This document shows positions 22,180 through 35,454 of a stretch of 64,000 nt of DNA, piece by piece. The DNA is from Campanula takesimana (Eukaryota; Streptophyta; Magnoliopsida; Asterales; Campanulaceae). How positions within the stretch are numbered: the stretch's first letter is position 1; each line of letters opens with the position of its first letter. The position numbers and the translations under genes were made by a program. The notes below the pieces were generated by a model. The model ran no database searches and had not been told where the DNA came from. It was given only the letters and a program-made list of their open reading frames with translations. The stretch spans positions 124,001 to 188,000 of the forward strand of contig JAOWBW010001462.1 of the NCBI GenBank assembly GCA_026119855.1. Reading direction: 5' to 3'.

Positions 22180-23621
22180 TGTTGTTCAAATAGATTCCTA
22201 GTCACTAGAATTACTTAATCCTAATCATGTCTACACTTAGGATCCCCCAATTTTATTAGAACCTCTTTAGGTACCCTTAGGATTCTTTGTGACCTCCACA
22301 GGTGTATTACATCTCTTCATACAAGGCAAACCAGCAAGAGGAAGCAAATCAGCAGGCCAGTAAACAAGTTGCCGATCAACTCTATTCTTAAACATGCGAC
22401 AAGTTGCCGATCAACTTGCTACACAAGTTGCCGATCAACTTGCTACACAAATTTGCCGATCAACTCCATTCTCAACATGCCGATAAAGAAAGACAGTCTG
22501 TACTGTCAGTCAGGTTACATCGTTCCATCTTAAAGTCAACCTCGCTGATTATCCCTATCATTTCATACTGTTATATCAAAAAGTAGTTTACCTGCTCTGT
22601 AGTGATTACTGCGCCGTCTGACACATAGCTACTTTTAGCTATACTCTGTCTCTACTTGCTTTTTGCAGGTAACCAATTGAGACAAAGGGGTCTTTACCCA
22701 TCAGACTTTTGCAAGCATGCATGTTCTCCATATCTTCGCCATTAATGCTAAAGATACCGTATTTAATGCTCCTCAACTACCCAGCTGGATATTCAAATTG
22801 CAAGCCTTCTTCTACAAGACTCAAGACATTCACTCCTCTTATAAATAGTGGACTTAGAGCATTGAAGAAGGTTGGTGTAAATAGAGCATTGAAGAGAGTT
22901 GAATGTTTTTGAGTATTCATTAAAGACTCAAACATTCTGTGTCCAGATAATCATTAGATCATTTAATAGGACATACACTTGTGCACCAACTCAAACAACA
23001 TTGTTAGTATTCCCGAACTAGATCATTGAAGGAATACGTTGATTGAGTTATTCACACACCCACCTGAGTGAGATAGGTTCTTTTGAACTTGCCGCTCAAA
23101 AACACTTGGTCAGAAATTTGTTTTACGATTCATTATTTATCTCTAGAATTTAGTCTTTGTATCCGGCAAAGCCGTGCTTGTAATAGACTAGGGATATTTA
23201 ATAGTGCTCTTAACCCAAATCCAAGTTCTGACCAAACTTGGTAGAGGACGTAGCAGTATTTACACTGTGAACCTCTCCAAATACTTGTGTCCCCTGTTAC
23301 TTACATTCTCCCTGCCGGTTGGAACTCTATCACCGGCAGATCGCATTGTTCTTGCTGATTCATCCGTATTTCCTTGGATCAATCTCTTGGAACTGCATTG
23401 AACTTTTGGAAACAACTTTGTGTAAAACCAAGCTCTCAAAACCTTTTATACACTGATTTTGTGTGAGTTAAACTAAGTCATATTTTACCCACTGCGCTTA
23501 CTGATAATAGTTTGCAAACTGTTAAGTGACTTTGCATTTATAAAGTGTTTCTTCCAAAAAGTTTTAATTAGGATATTCACCCCCCCCCTCTAGCCTATTT
23601 TCCTACCAATTGGGCCTAACA
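22180..23621 (+). repeat. 5' LTR of Copia-A
   Basis: It begins TGTTGTTCAAATAG and ends GGGCCTAACA (1442 bp). The block ttggtagaggacgtag...gaacctctccaaatac and the end block attcacccccc...ctctagc are shared with the solo LTR at 16562-17986. Confidence 0.92.
22364..22492 (+). promoter_or_regulatory. Cluster of TTGCCGATCAAC hairpin repeats in the Copia-A LTR
   Basis: Four copies of (g/t)TTGCCGATCAAC, spaced about 24-38 bp, are followed by a shorter TGCCGATAAAG. The full form aagttg-ccgat-caactt is a 6-bp stem with a 5-base loop. The 3' LTR has the same cluster at about 61346-61470, with one copy decayed to TGCTGAT. Position in an LTR suggests a cis-regulatory or RNA signal; function is inferred only. 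Confidence 0.6.
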
Positions 23622-23623
23622 AT

Positions 23624-23640
23624 TGGTATTGGAGCTTGGA
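23624..23640 (+). other. Primer-binding site of Copia-A (tRNA-Met type, diverged)
   Basis: TGGTATTGGAGCTTGGA lies two bases after the LTR. It differs from the usual TGGTATCAGAGC at two positions. Confidence 0.75.
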
Positions 23641-23686
23641 ATTTTGAAAGAAATTTCCAAGCTTTGCAGCTTGTATTGCCGATACC

Positions 23687-26233
23687 ATGGCAGGAAAAAT
23701 CATGCAGTCGTTCAACATCACTACCATTCCGTTGTTGAACGTCAATGAGTTTGGTGTCTGGAAATCTCGTATGATAAAGTATATGAACTCAATTGATGAC
23801 CGGTTAATGCAAGTAATAGAAGGTGGTCCAATCATTCCTCTAAAGGTCTCAACCACCTACCGACCAATTCCCTCCACTCCGCTGACTGCTCATGCTGATC
23901 AAGACACTGAACAAGAAACGCATGTTCAAGTTGATGAAACCTTGATTGAAAAACCTAGAGAAGAATGGACTGATGAAGACAAACTTTCAGTTGCTTTAGA
24001 TGGAAAGGCGTGCCACATTATCTCATGTGGATTGGACGACAAGCAATATAAACTGATTGACTTGTGCTCCACGGCTTAACAATGCTGGAACAAACTCCTT
24101 GCATACTTTGAAGGAGATGAGCATGTGAAAGACAACAGACTCTATGACTACATTACTGAGTTTGAATCTTTCAAGAAACTAGATGGTGAATCTCTCAGAA
24201 GTGCCTACGACAGATTCTGCGAGGTAAGTAATTTATGTGCTTTATTAGGTAAAGTATATACTATGAAAGATCTTAATATTCGTTTTCTAAGCTCTTTAGG
24301 AAATGAGTATCATACTAAGGTCACTGCTGTTAGAGAAGTTAGAGACTTAAACAAGACCTCTATTCAGAATCTTGTGTCTAGTCTGTTCTTGTATGAGAGA
24401 GAACTGCAAAAACTTAACGTTCTCGATAAAAATTTCAAAAACTTGTCTCTATCAGCTCAATCTCAGGTATCCTTTCCTTCAACCAAATTCCCTCCTATAG
24501 ATCCCCATCAAACACCCTGCTGTTCAAAAACCTCAGAAGCACCTTCAGAACAAACAATGGAAGAAGACGAATTTGCTGCCTTCGCCAGAAACTACAAGAG
24601 GTTTAAAGACTTCAAAAGGATGCAAAAAGAAAGTCACCAGCAACAAAAATCCTTTACACCACCATTTCAAAAATCAGCAAGCTACAACAAACCAAGTACC
24701 AGTGCTACCGATGGCAAAAACAGCAAAGGTGATCTTGTCTGCTTCAACTGCAGAAAACCTGGTCACTTTGCTTCAAAATGTCCTCAGCCAAAGTATGAAT
24801 ACGTGAGGAAATCAGTAAACAAGAGATACCCAAAGTCTCGAAGTTATGTTGCCGATGATAGCACAGAAAAAGCCTTGCCGGTCTGGTGTGAAACTGATTC
24901 AGACGAAGATGCCAATGAAGATGCAGATGCCGATGTAAGTTTCGTTGCATTAGATTCAGATGATGCCGATCTTTCATCCTTGCCGACTCCAATCTACCGA
25001 GATCCCTCGCCGCCAAAGACTCCAGTCAAAGAAATACCAACTGGAAGAGTTCAATCATACTTCAAGGAAGTAAGCATCAAAGCAGAAAACCCAATAGGAT
25101 ACAAGGTTCATCAAGTGGGAACTTCACTCTATGGACAGTGTAACTCTTCTCATTTCAATGCTTCTAAAACGAAACCCTTGCCGATGACAAGAAAATTCTC
25201 ATTCACCAAACATCCCAATATTGCCAAAAGCCTTTCGAAACCCATCTCTTCCCTACCTGACTTCTCACCTGAACCCATTCTCTCTACTCCAAAAGATTCA
25301 GCCGACCCTCTTCCAGAATTATCTAAGGCTGAGATGGTAGAGACAATGGATGAACTTTTTATTGATTATGAGAAGCTGAGTAGCGTTCATAAAGTGATGG
25401 CTGCTGATTTCAAAAGAATTTCTAACGAAAATAGCTCGCCTATGTCTGAACTTTCAGTTCTCAAAGGACACGAGCTTGAGTCTATTTCTCTAAAGAAAGA
25501 AAACCTGGATCTCAAAAGCCAAGTAGCAGTATTGATAGCTCAGATCGAAGATCTTGTGAAAAGAAATAATCATCTCTCAAGGATTATTGATTCTTACACA
25601 AAATCTAGAGTTGCTGTTGAAACAATCCTACAGACTCAAATGTCATATAAGGACCAATCTGGGTTAGGATTTGGTTCCAGCAGCAGTAGCTCTACTGAAA
25701 CTTGTGTGACCGAGAAAAGGGATGAGAAAGTTGAATGTAGTCCTGTTAACTCAGTGCATAAGGATGCTAAGCCAATATACAGTGCTGTGGCAATGAAGTA
25801 TCCTAAGAACCAGAACAAAAGGAATGATAAGCACAAACAAAGATATGTTAAGGTTGCTGATACTGAGTCTGCCGATAACGGTATTCTTGGTGAATACATT
25901 AGCAGAGCAAGTGCTGCCGGTCTAACCACCTCTGCTGCCGATGGACAAGTACCTAAAAAGGTAACTGCCAAAGGTAAACAGAATGGAAAGAAGGGTAACA
26001 CTGTCACCTTTAAACCTACAAAGTTTGTGCCTGCTCAATTCCCTAGTTATGCCGATGCACTGACTAAACAGAATGATGTTCTACCGACTCCACAGCCTAT
26101 CAGTCAAGTGAGATGTTCTAATTGTTCTGATTATGGTCACAAGGCTCATGAATGCCTCTTGAAGCACCTATCTGGACCCACTGATGTTACATCCTCTAGT
26201 GGTGGCCAGATGTGGTTGCTAAAGAGGAACTAA
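23687..26233 (+). pseudogene. gag: Copia-A gag, one internal stop
   Basis: The frame opens at ATG 23687 and continues past one nonsense codon (TAA 24077-24079) to 26233, about 848 codons, far longer than ordinary copia gag. It has an N-terminal gag domain (WKSRMIKYM; W near residue 25), a first zinc knuckle CFNCRKPGHFASKC near 24740-24782, an acidic Asp-rich stretch (24895-24975), a likely coiled coil (about 25440-25590), and a second CX2CX4HX4C knuckle near 26112. It should form particles and bind element RNA. Pol opens in another frame overlapping the last codons, so expression needed a frameshift or a base has been lost near 26200-26230; I cannot tell which. Confidence 0.88.
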
Positions 26234-29178
26234 CCCTCGGACCCAAGAATAAGGGGGACCATAAGCATACCGTTTTATTTCAGGAATGCTTCATGGCCTC
26301 AACTGGTGCAAGCAAGGATTTATGGATTCTAGATAGTGGCTGTTCAAGACACATTACATGATTTGCAGATCTACTTGCCGATATCTCAGAAGCATCAGGT
26401 CCCCCATTGGTTTTTGGTGATAATGCCAAAGGAAAAATCATCGGTATTGGTACCATCAAGAGAGGTGCAGTCACTGCACATAAGGTCTCTCTAGTGGATG
26501 GTCTGAAACACAACCTTCTATCAATATCACAATTCTGTGATAAAGGAATGCAATGTGTATTTACTACTTCCAGTTGCTATGTGAAAGACATTGCTTCCAA
26601 TGAAACTCTTCTCACTGCCAAACGTAAAGGTAACATTTATGCAGTAGATTTAAGTACTATTACTGGTGTTACTAATGTTTGTTTTGTAGCTAAGAACATC
26701 AGTGAGAACTCATGGCTATGGCACAAGAGACTCAGTCACTTGAACTTCAAGTATCTATCCAAGCTTGCCGGTTTAAATCTGGTAACCGGTCTGCCTCAAG
26801 TGTCTGCTGATCATGGAAAGAAATGCAAGGCCTGCCAACTCAGAAAACAACACAAGACATCTTTTCACAGCAAGCCCTGCATGTCTACATCTAAGTGCCT
26901 CCAACTGCTACACATGGATCTATTTGGCCCCACAACTACTGCAAGTATTGGGGGAAGTAGATACACTCTGGTGGTAGTAGATGACTATTCAAGATATACC
27001 TGGGTAGAAACCTTCAGCAACAAAGATGATACTTATGCTGTTGGTACCAAGTTATTTAGACTACTACAGACCCAGAAGGAGAGTGATATCATCAGTATGA
27101 GATCAGACAACGACACTGAATTCAAGAACAATGGTATTGCTCAGTATTGTGATGATCATGGCGTAGACCACAACTTCTCAGCTGCCGGTTCACCACAACA
27201 AAATGGTGTTGAAAGAAAGAACAGAACTCTCATTGAAGCTGGTAAGACCATGATTGCTGAAGCCAGTCTACCGAAATACTTTTGGGCTGAAGCCATCAAT
27301 ACCGCCTGCTTCACTCAGAACAGATCTCTTATCAACAAATTCCATAACAAGACTCCTTATGAACTCTGGAGAGGCAGAACTCCCAACATTGGATTCCTCA
27401 AAATATTCGGCTGCAAATGTTACGTGCTTTACAATGGTAAAGAGCACAGAGGTAAATTTGATGAGAAAGATGATGAAGGAATCTTTGTTGGATACGCTAA
27501 ACACATTAAGGCCTTTCGAGTTTTTAATAAGAAACTTTTGAAAATTGTTGAATCTGTTCATGTAACCTTTGATGAATTTGATTTGCTAGAGTCTGACAAG
27601 GCTCCAAATAGTACTAATGAATCTAGTGCTCATGAGATAGGTGAATCCAGCAATACTTACCATGCAGGACAAGTTCCAGCTGCTGATCTAGTTATATCAG
27701 TAGATGAATCAGCTGAAGCTCAATACTTCCCTTCATCGGCAGAACCAAAATCTACTGATGAATTTCACAATCCATTTGCCGACGAAAATTCTGCTGATCA
27801 TACTGAAAACAGATCTAATCCTCAACCAATTTCTGTTATAAGGCCCTTCCCAACAAGCTCTCAATCTAATCCACCTCTCACCCAAAATTCTAATTCTCCT
27901 ACTCTACTTGCTGATCTTGACCCTCCTCTCGAATCTTTACAACAAGATACAGTCAGACAAGATGTACCAAGGGAAGTTAGAACAGTTCGTGATCATCCAT
28001 TAGAAAATGTGATTGGTGATGTCCTTGGACCAAGATTGACAAGAAACCTTAGTAGAGCATTCGCCGAGAGTCTCTTCTCATCTGCTATGGTTTCCAATAT
28101 AGAACCAAAGAAGACTGAAGAAGCTCTTGTTGATCATGGCTGGGTGGAAGCTATGCAGGAGGAGCTAAATCAGTTTGAAAGATGCAATGTGTGGGAACTA
28201 GTGCCAAGACCATCATCTCAACAAGTGATTGGTACAAAATGGGTCTACAGGAATAAATTGGATGAAGCAGGGAAGATCATAAGGAATAAAGCAAGGTTAG
28301 TTGCTAAAGGATACCGACAAGAAGAAGGGATTGACTACGATGAGACATTTGCTCCTGTTGCAAGATTGGAAGCTATAAGACTTTTCCTAGCCTATGCCGC
28401 CTTCAAAGAATTCAAACTGTATCAAATGGACGTGAAAAGTGCCTTCCTGAATGGAGAACTCCAAGAACTTGTGTATGTTGAACAACCACCATGTTTTGAA
28501 GACTCTAAGAAGCCTAATCATGTCTACCGATTGAAGAAAGCTCTCTACGGCCTAAAGCAAGCTCCAAGGGCATGGTATGAAACCCTTTCTAAGTTCTTAC
28601 TTAGTTATGGCTTAGGTTTCACTCGAGGTAAAATCGATACTACTTTATTTGTTGCCAAGCACAAGGGTAATTCATTGTTTGTTCAAATATATGTCGATGA
28701 TATTATTTTTGGTTCTACTAATGAATCACTTTGCAAGAGATTTGAGAAGCTAATGCAGAGCAAGTTCGAGATGAGCATGATGGGTGAACTAACATATTTC
28801 CTTGGACTTCAAGTCAAGCAATCCAATGAGGGAATATTCATCAGTCAAGCCAAGTACGCAAAAGAATTAATCAAGAAGTTTGGCTTTGAAAATGCTCACT
28901 CTCAAAGCACACCTATGGGCACTAACATTCACTTAGATAAGGATGAGTCTGGTAAGAAAGTAGATATGACTGTCTACCGAGGTATGATCGGCTCACTCCT
29001 CTATCTTACTGCCAGTAGACCAGACATTATGTTTGCTGTATGTGTTTGTGCCAGGTTTCAAGCTGACCCTAGGGAATCTCATCTGCAAGCTGTTAAACGT
29101 AACATTAAATATCTATGTGGCACTGCTAACCTTGGATTATGGTATGCTAGAGATTCATCTTTTAATCTAATAGGTTAT
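26234..29178 (+). pseudogene. pol: Copia-A pol, first part: protease, integrase, RT
   Basis: Protease with LDSGCSRHIT (about 26326-26360) is followed at once by TGA 26359-26361, a premature stop. The open frame from 26407 holds the GAG-pre-integrase HHCC region (LWHKRLSH, then CKACQ), integrase catalytic Asp at 26917, Asp at 27106 or 27112 (SDND), Glu at 27211, and a copia RT with YVDD at 28690-28701. The order integrase before RT is diagnostic of Ty1/copia. RNase H has just begun (FNLIGY) when the 21-kb element interrupts at 29179; it resumes at 50296. Apart from that insertion and the stop the domains look intact. Confidence 0.93.
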
Positions 29179-30255
29179 TGTGAATACGTGTGTTTGAATT
29201 TGAGAATATTCATAGTAACATTAAAATTATGAGAGTCGCCACGCTGTTTTAATTATAGCCAAAACATTGAGAAAAAGCATGTTAATGGGTTCGGGGGTCA
29301 AATTACAACAAGAGAAGAATATTGAACGTTATCACTCCTATTGCCCGAATTGATCGGTCTTTCTATCATGATGCGGTGTATGTAGTGTGTTAGTGTTTGA
29401 GACCGGATCCGAAGATTGCCTACGTTCCTCTCAATGTGAGAAGCTCAGGTCAGCGTAGTTCGCAGAGAATTAGAATAGGCAGAAGAATCGGGATCATGCA
29501 TAATGAAAGGGGAATTACCTAAAGATTAGGGTTTAGAAGTAGTTCCTAGATCATCCTCGGGTTGATGAACCCTCGATCATCATCGGCTATGAAATAACAT
29601 GTAATTATGAAGATCACAACCCTAAATACAGCATAAATAAGGTTTTAATCTATGAACACGAAGAACATGCGAAGAACATATATGAACATGCAAAGCTCAT
29701 GAAGAAACTATGAATAAACATGCAAGAACATGAATATTAAAGATCTACATTAGAAATAATGCAAGAACGTGAAGAAATAAGTTAGAAAACTTACCTATGT
29801 TGGCAAGAAATAAACCTTGATCTTCTTGGAGGTTTGAATGCTAATTAGAGAGCAAAATTGTGTTTAAGAACTCTCAAATTCGGATCCCCCTAAACCAATA
29901 GCATGAGATTGGTTTATATAGTAAACTGAGGGGAAGATCTGATGGTCCAGATCATCCGGGGCGGATGTGGCCGCGTGGCCAATATTGAGGGCGGCGGCGA
30001 AAGTGGCCGCGTGGCCAATATTGAGGGCGGCGGCGAAAGTGGCCGCGTGGCCATCGTTGCGCGCTGACTTGAAATTCAAGCTAGGGTTTTACTGTTCATA
30101 CAAGGCAACCCTAAATGTCCATATTTAATGTTTTCTAGAACATTGAGCTATTTTTGGGAATCCGGGACAAGTCTTTGCAAGGTCTCTAATTCCCATAAAG
30201 TCCTTGTATATTTGGGAAAGCCCTAATAAACTCATTTTTAGATCGGGTACTAACA
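29179..30255 (-). repeat. 3' LTR of the 21-kb element
   Basis: It holds GAGTCGCCAC about 55 bp from the end, a CCTACG...CGTAG hairpin near 29417-29460, and three copies of GTGGCCGCGTGGCC with ggcggcggcgaaa spacers at 29966-30053. Confidence 0.92.
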
Positions 30256-30266
30256 GTAGCCCCTCG
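30256..30266 (-). other. Polypurine tract of the 21-kb element
   Basis: On the minus strand GAGGGGCTAC abuts the 3' LTR, the expected plus-strand priming position. Confidence 0.6.
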
Positions 30267-30765
30267 GCGACGCTTCTTGCAAGGCTATGGAGGGTCGATG
30301 ATAAAAATAGGAACCGTTCTGAAACATGAGTTTCAAAACAGAGGAAAGGTAAGGGAACGGCTGGACCTTGACAGGCGACCTACGTATCCGCGGGGGAATC
30401 AAGCCAAACGTAGTTCAAATCTGATGGGGAAATTGGGAATGATTTGTCCTCTTATGGGGAGCAACGTCTTCTGCTGGGGAAAATGCACCTGCTGGGGATG
30501 AGAGATGACCGCGTCGGTCGGGTGGCTGAACCTTTTCAGGTTTCCTACGTATCCTCCGAGGAATCAAGCCAAACGTAGTTCAGAGCTATTGGGGAAAGAC
30601 GAGCCATCGAACTTCTACTGCAGATAATAAACCTACGGATACTATCTTGCATGAAGAACGAACATTTGTAAGCAATGAAGTTATTTGGGAAAAATGAAGA
30701 CTACGTTGTCTAGATAATCCCACGATGGAATGGTAAACGCAATCAGGATCGCCAGGGCTCCTGCC
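30267..30765. other. Internal non-coding DNA of the 21-kb element
   Basis: There is no gene. It contains two copies of a module reading cctacgtatcc...aatcaagccaaacgtagttc (30379-30418 and 30544-30583), an inverted repeat with ctacg/cgtag stems like those in the LTR. Confidence 0.5.
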
Positions 30766-32045
30766 GATTGTGCTAACGAAACGCCGAGGCTTCTGCCAAC
30801 CATGATCGATCAAGGATACGTATGTCATAGAGGCGCCGAAGTCTCTACAACCATACGAATCCTAATAATAGGTGCTGGATATCTCACAAACAGAAACGCC
30901 GAGGCTTCTGCCAATCACGATTGATCAAGGATACGTATGTCATAGAGGCGCCGAAGTTTCGACAACCATACGAATCCTAATAATAGGTGCTGGATCTCTC
31001 GCAAACAGAAACGCCGAGGCTTCTGCCAATCACGATTGATCAAGGATACGTATGTCATAGAGGCGCCGAAGACTCTACGATCATGCAAATCCTAATAATA
31101 AATGTCGGATCTCTCGCAAACAGAAACGCCGAGGCTTCTGCCAACCACGATCGATCAAGGATACGTATGTCATAGAGGCGCCGAAGTCTCTACAACCATA
31201 CGAATCCTAAGCAAATATTAGGAAATGCTAAAATAATAGATGTTGGATCTCTCGCAAACAGAAACGCCGAGGCTTCTGCCAATCACGATCGATCTAGGAT
31301 GCGTATGTCATAGAGGCGCCAAAGTCTCTACAACCATACGAATCCTAAGCAAATATTAGGAAATGCTAAAATAATAGATGCTGGATCTCTCGCAAACAGA
31401 AACGCCGAGGCTTCTGCCAATCACGATCGATCTAGGATGCGTATGTCATAGAGGCGCCGAAGTCTCTACAACCATACGAATCCTAAGAAAATATTAGGAA
31501 ATGCTAAAATAATAGATGCTGGATCTCTCGCAAACAGAAACGCCGAGGCTTCTGCCAATCATGATCGATCTAGGATGCGTATGTCATAGAGGCGCCAAAG
31601 TCTCTACAACCGTACGAATCCTAAGCAAATATTAGGAAATGCTAAAATAATAGATGCTGGATCTCTCGCAAACAGAAACGCCGAGGCTTCTTCCAATCGC
31701 GATCGATCTAGGATGCGTATGTCATAGAGGCGCCAAAGTCTCTACAACCATACGAATCCTAAGCAAATATTAGGAAATGCTAAAATAATAGATGCTGGAT
31801 CTCTCGCGAACAGAAACGCCGAGGCTTCTGCCAATCACGATCGATCTAGGATGCGTATGTCATAGACGCGCCAAAGTATCTACAACCATACGAATCCTAA
31901 GCAAATATTAGGAAATGCTAAAATAGATGCTGGATCTCCCGCAAACAGAAACGCCAAGGCTTCTGCCAATCGCGATCGATCTAGGATGCGTATGTCATAG
32001 AGGCGCCGAAGTCTCTACAACCATACGAATCCTAAGCAAATATTT
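30766..32045. repeat. Tandem array with 115- and 138-bp units, about 10-11 copies
   Basis: The anchor acgcc(g/a)aggcttct starts at 30781, 30896, 31011, 31126, 31264, 31402, 31540, 31678, 31816 and 31951. Spacing is 115 for the first three steps, then 138 for five, then 135. The longer unit has an extra segment of about 23 bp (gcaaatattaggaaatgcta), so a size variant arose and then spread. Confidence 0.9.
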
Positions 32046-32218
32046 GGTGAAGAATTGAAATTTTAATGGTCTTTCCGTTCCCAAAGGTATCGAATATCAG
32101 TCAAAATAGCGCTAAGGGCACCTAAAATGAATCAAAGGGGAATGTACTAGGGCTAAAACTGAAATTTTGCATGTGGAGGCAAAGATGATGGATTGTTATG
32201 AAGTCGCAAACGGGATGA

Positions 32219-32390
32219 ACTCTCGGGGAGTCACAAAGGTGATAGACTCTCGGGGAGTCCCAAGGGTGACGGACTCTCGGGGAGTCACAAAGGTGATAGA
32301 CTCTCGGGGAGTCACAAGGGACTCTTTGGTGAGTCACAAGGGCAAATGACCTTTAGGGAGACGCGAAGGAGATGGACTCTCGGGGAGTTG
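32219..32390. repeat. 27-bp minisatellite
   Basis: Units start at 32219, 32246, 32273 and 32300 (exact 27-bp period), with a degenerate copy near 32374. Each unit contains the interrupted palindrome GACTC-tcggg-GAGTC. Confidence 0.85.
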
Positions 32391-32689
32391 CTAATATGGG
32401 AAACATGATCTGGGTTCCACTTATCCTAATTTAGGAGGGGATGAGGCTACGAGCCATTGAGACCAAGGTGTTAGGTAAGGGACATTTTTCTTGGTTGCCT
32501 AGAGGTAGGACCTAAGGCTCTTTTAAGGAAAGGGAATAAGGAAGATGGTGGTCTCCTAATCTTGAGATAGGGATGCCAAAGATGTCACGGCTTCTTGGGC
32601 TTTAGATTATGTCTTGGAGATACTGTGGGTTTCCTAGGCTTACAGGCTAGGGATAGGAGTTTATTTAAGCATGAGGAGAGTATTCTATC
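32391..32689. other. Degenerate repeat-derived DNA
   Basis: There is no gene. Scattered cctagg and ctaggg strings suggest eroded relatives of the following array. Confidence 0.4.
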
Positions 32690-33740
32690 CTAGGCTTAGT
32701 GCTAGGGCTTGGAAAGGTTGAGGTTTGGGAACTTCCTAGATGTTAGGGTTTCGAACAAGGGTTTGGAAACTGGTGTTTAAGGACCATGACTCTCTTAGGT
32801 TTGGGGCTAGGGTTTAGGAATTTCCTAGGTCTAGGAGGTTAGGGCTTGGAGTTGTGGTAGGCTCAGAGGTTGCAAAGGCGTTGGCTTTTAGACATAAGGC
32901 TGGGAGTTGGAAAGGTTGTGACTTCTTAGGCTTGATGATAGAGTTTAAAGAGGATAATTTCTACCTAGGCTTGAGGCTAGGGCTTTAGAAAGAGTGCGAC
33001 TACCTAGGCTTGAGGCTAGGGTTTGGAGCGAATGCGACTACCTAGGCTCGAGGCTAGGGTTTAGAGTGAATGCGGCTTCCTAGGCTTGAGGCTAGGGTTG
33101 ATTGAGTTTTGGACAGGGCATTATATCCTAGGTTTTGGACTAGGGTTCAATAAAACGGAGAATTGAGATTGTAAATTTCCTAGGTTTCGAGACTAGGGTT
33201 TCGGGAATTTGGAAATGATGCTGCATACGGGGCTTTGGAAATTCCCTAGAATTTGGGCTAGGGTTAAAGGGGATGTTGTGGTTTCCTAGGCTTAAGGCTA
33301 GGGTTTAGATAGGATATGTGACTACCTAGGATCAAGGCTAGGGTTTAGGAAGGGTGTAGCTACCTAGGCTTTAGGCTAGGGTTTAAGAAGGATTTAACTT
33401 CCTAGGCTTTAGGCTAGGGTTTGAAAGGATGTAATTACCTAGGCTTGAGGCTAGGGTTCAGAGAGAATGATATGACTACCTAGGCTTGAGGCTAGGGTTT
33501 AGAGAGGATACGTGACTACCTAGGATCAAGGCTAGGGTTTAGGAAGGGTGTAAATACCTATGCTCTAAGCTAAGGTTTGGAAGGGATGTAACTACCTAGG
33601 CTCGGGGCTAGGGTTTAGGAAGGATGTAATTACCTAGGCTTGAGGCTAGGGTTCAGAGAGAATGATATGACTACCTAGGCTTGAGGCTAGGGCTTAGAGA
33701 ATGTGTTTACCTAGGTTTAAGGCTAGGGTTTGGAGACCGA
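32690..33740. repeat. Degenerate CCTAGG...CTAGG minisatellite
   Basis: Units of roughly 38-50 bp read tacCTAGGcttgaggCTAGGgttt followed by a variable purine-rich spacer. The core CCTAG-gcttgagg-CTAGG is an interrupted palindrome. Copies are clearest at 32985-33740 and erode to the left. Confidence 0.85.
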
Positions 33741-35450
33741 AAGCATTTGAAGGTTTGTCTTGGTTTAGACCGAGCAAGTTTGAGGTCTAAGAGAGTTGCG
33801 GTTTGGGGCAAATGAGCTTGATACCTCGTGGCTGGATGGGCTCGATAGATTAGACCTAGGCTAAAGTTCTAGGGTTTAGCTAGGGTAAGACTCAGATATG
33901 TGTTAAGGAGACCGGGGCCTAATGGAATGGTAGGCGTGAGATCTAGGAGATCGAAGGCTAGACAGGGTAGCGTTGGGACATAAGGCTTTCAAGCGGGTAA
34001 GTCTTTTGTCCTAGAGAAACCGCGTTATGGATTAGGACCAAGCAGGCTTGAGGTCGGCCAAGGAGCAATGGATTGGGATTGGATGATCCTAGTACCTAAT
34101 ACGCATGTCGGGTTTGGGCTCTAAGGTGTGCTAGGTGTGAGCCATGTGCGAGAAATGGGTCTGGACATGTGACCATGTTGGCGCTTTAGGTAAATGGATT
34201 GAGTGTCCAAGACTTTGCTCGAGTACAATAGGTGCCTAAGTTGGATTGGGTATGCTTAGGACCTAAGTTTGTCTTAGAGGTCATTGCGCGTGACCAAGCT
34301 CGTTCGGCGATTGTGAAGGTAGGCTAGGGATGGGACCCCAGAGGTGTTAAGCGCACGAGTTCTGACCGGATGGGTCTATGGCATGGCGTGGTACGCAGGA
34401 GATCCTATGCGTTCGAGCATGTTTGAGGTTTGGACTCGTGGGGAAGAAAGGTTTGAGATCCATGGAGTTCAAGGGTGGACCTTGTAGGTGGCGAGGTTTG
34501 GACTCGGCTCGGATTAAGTAGGTTAGAGACCTAGGGGGTTGAAGGTCAGACTAGGAAGCCTTTCGAAGCTAAGGAGTGACACTAGGTTGGTACTTGGTAG
34601 GTTTAAGAGTGGTAGGGCCATGGATTGGATATGACGGTAGGCGCAGATGGCATTGTTTTGGTTGGACCGAGCAGGCTTGGGAACTATAGAGTTCTAAGGG
34701 TCGACATCTAAGGTTATAGACCTAGAGTGTAGACATTTTTGTGATTGAGAGCTAAAGTGTGGATCGGATATGCTAGAGACCTACAAGGTAGGCGCTTGGT
34801 AGACTTGAATGGACTTGGGATCTAAGGGATCGTTCAATAGGTTAGACTGGGTAGACCTAAGAGGTTGGACCTGTAACGATGAGTATGTGTTGGTAGGTTT
34901 GAGATCTAGGAGATCGGGTAGGCTCGGGACCGGTAGGTTCGGGACCTAATGGGTCACCCTAAGGATTTGGCTTTGGTTTAACTGGTTTAAGGTCTGAAGT
35001 TTTGAGTAGAACCGGTTTGAGGTCGAAGGGGTCATGCTACGGACTTGCGGAAGGTCGAGCTAAGAGGTTATGATGTAACCTAGGTAAGACTCACCGGGTA
35101 GGTTTGGGACCTAGGTAAGACTGATCGGGTAGGCTCGGGACCTAGAGAGTTTATGGTGTAACTTAGGCAAGACTGACCGGGTAGGCTTGGGACCTAAGGT
35201 TTTGAACCAGGTAGGTTGGGACCTAAGGGTATCCTATTGTGTTGGAAATAGGGTGAAGGACCGAGTCGGTTCAAGAATCACAAAGATGGGTCTCAGAGTG
35301 GACCGAGGAGGTTTATACAAATTTTGTGGAGACCGAGAGTGCGGGTTTATAAACAAAGTGTCGTGGAAGAGAAAACTTTTGAAAGTGTTATGACTTTATA
35401 AAGTTGCTTTATAATTAATTACGATTCTAACCAATTCAAATAGTTTGTCA
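33741..35450. other. Low-complexity G-rich DNA with eroded short repeats
   Basis: There is no credible ORF. Phrases such as gggtaggctcgggacctag recur irregularly, densest at 34900-35220. It looks like an old, scrambled minisatellite field inside the 21-kb element. Confidence 0.5.
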
Positions 35451-35454
35451 CGTG

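Noticed and set aside
22367..22492. Possible CRISPR-like array (repeats with spacers)
   Set aside because: Plant LTR context, spacers not unique, and the cluster is duplicated in both LTRs; it is a motif cluster.
30730..31175. ORFs with repeated AEASANHD-like peptides
   Set aside because: They are produced by the 115/138-bp tandem array and do not persist beyond it.
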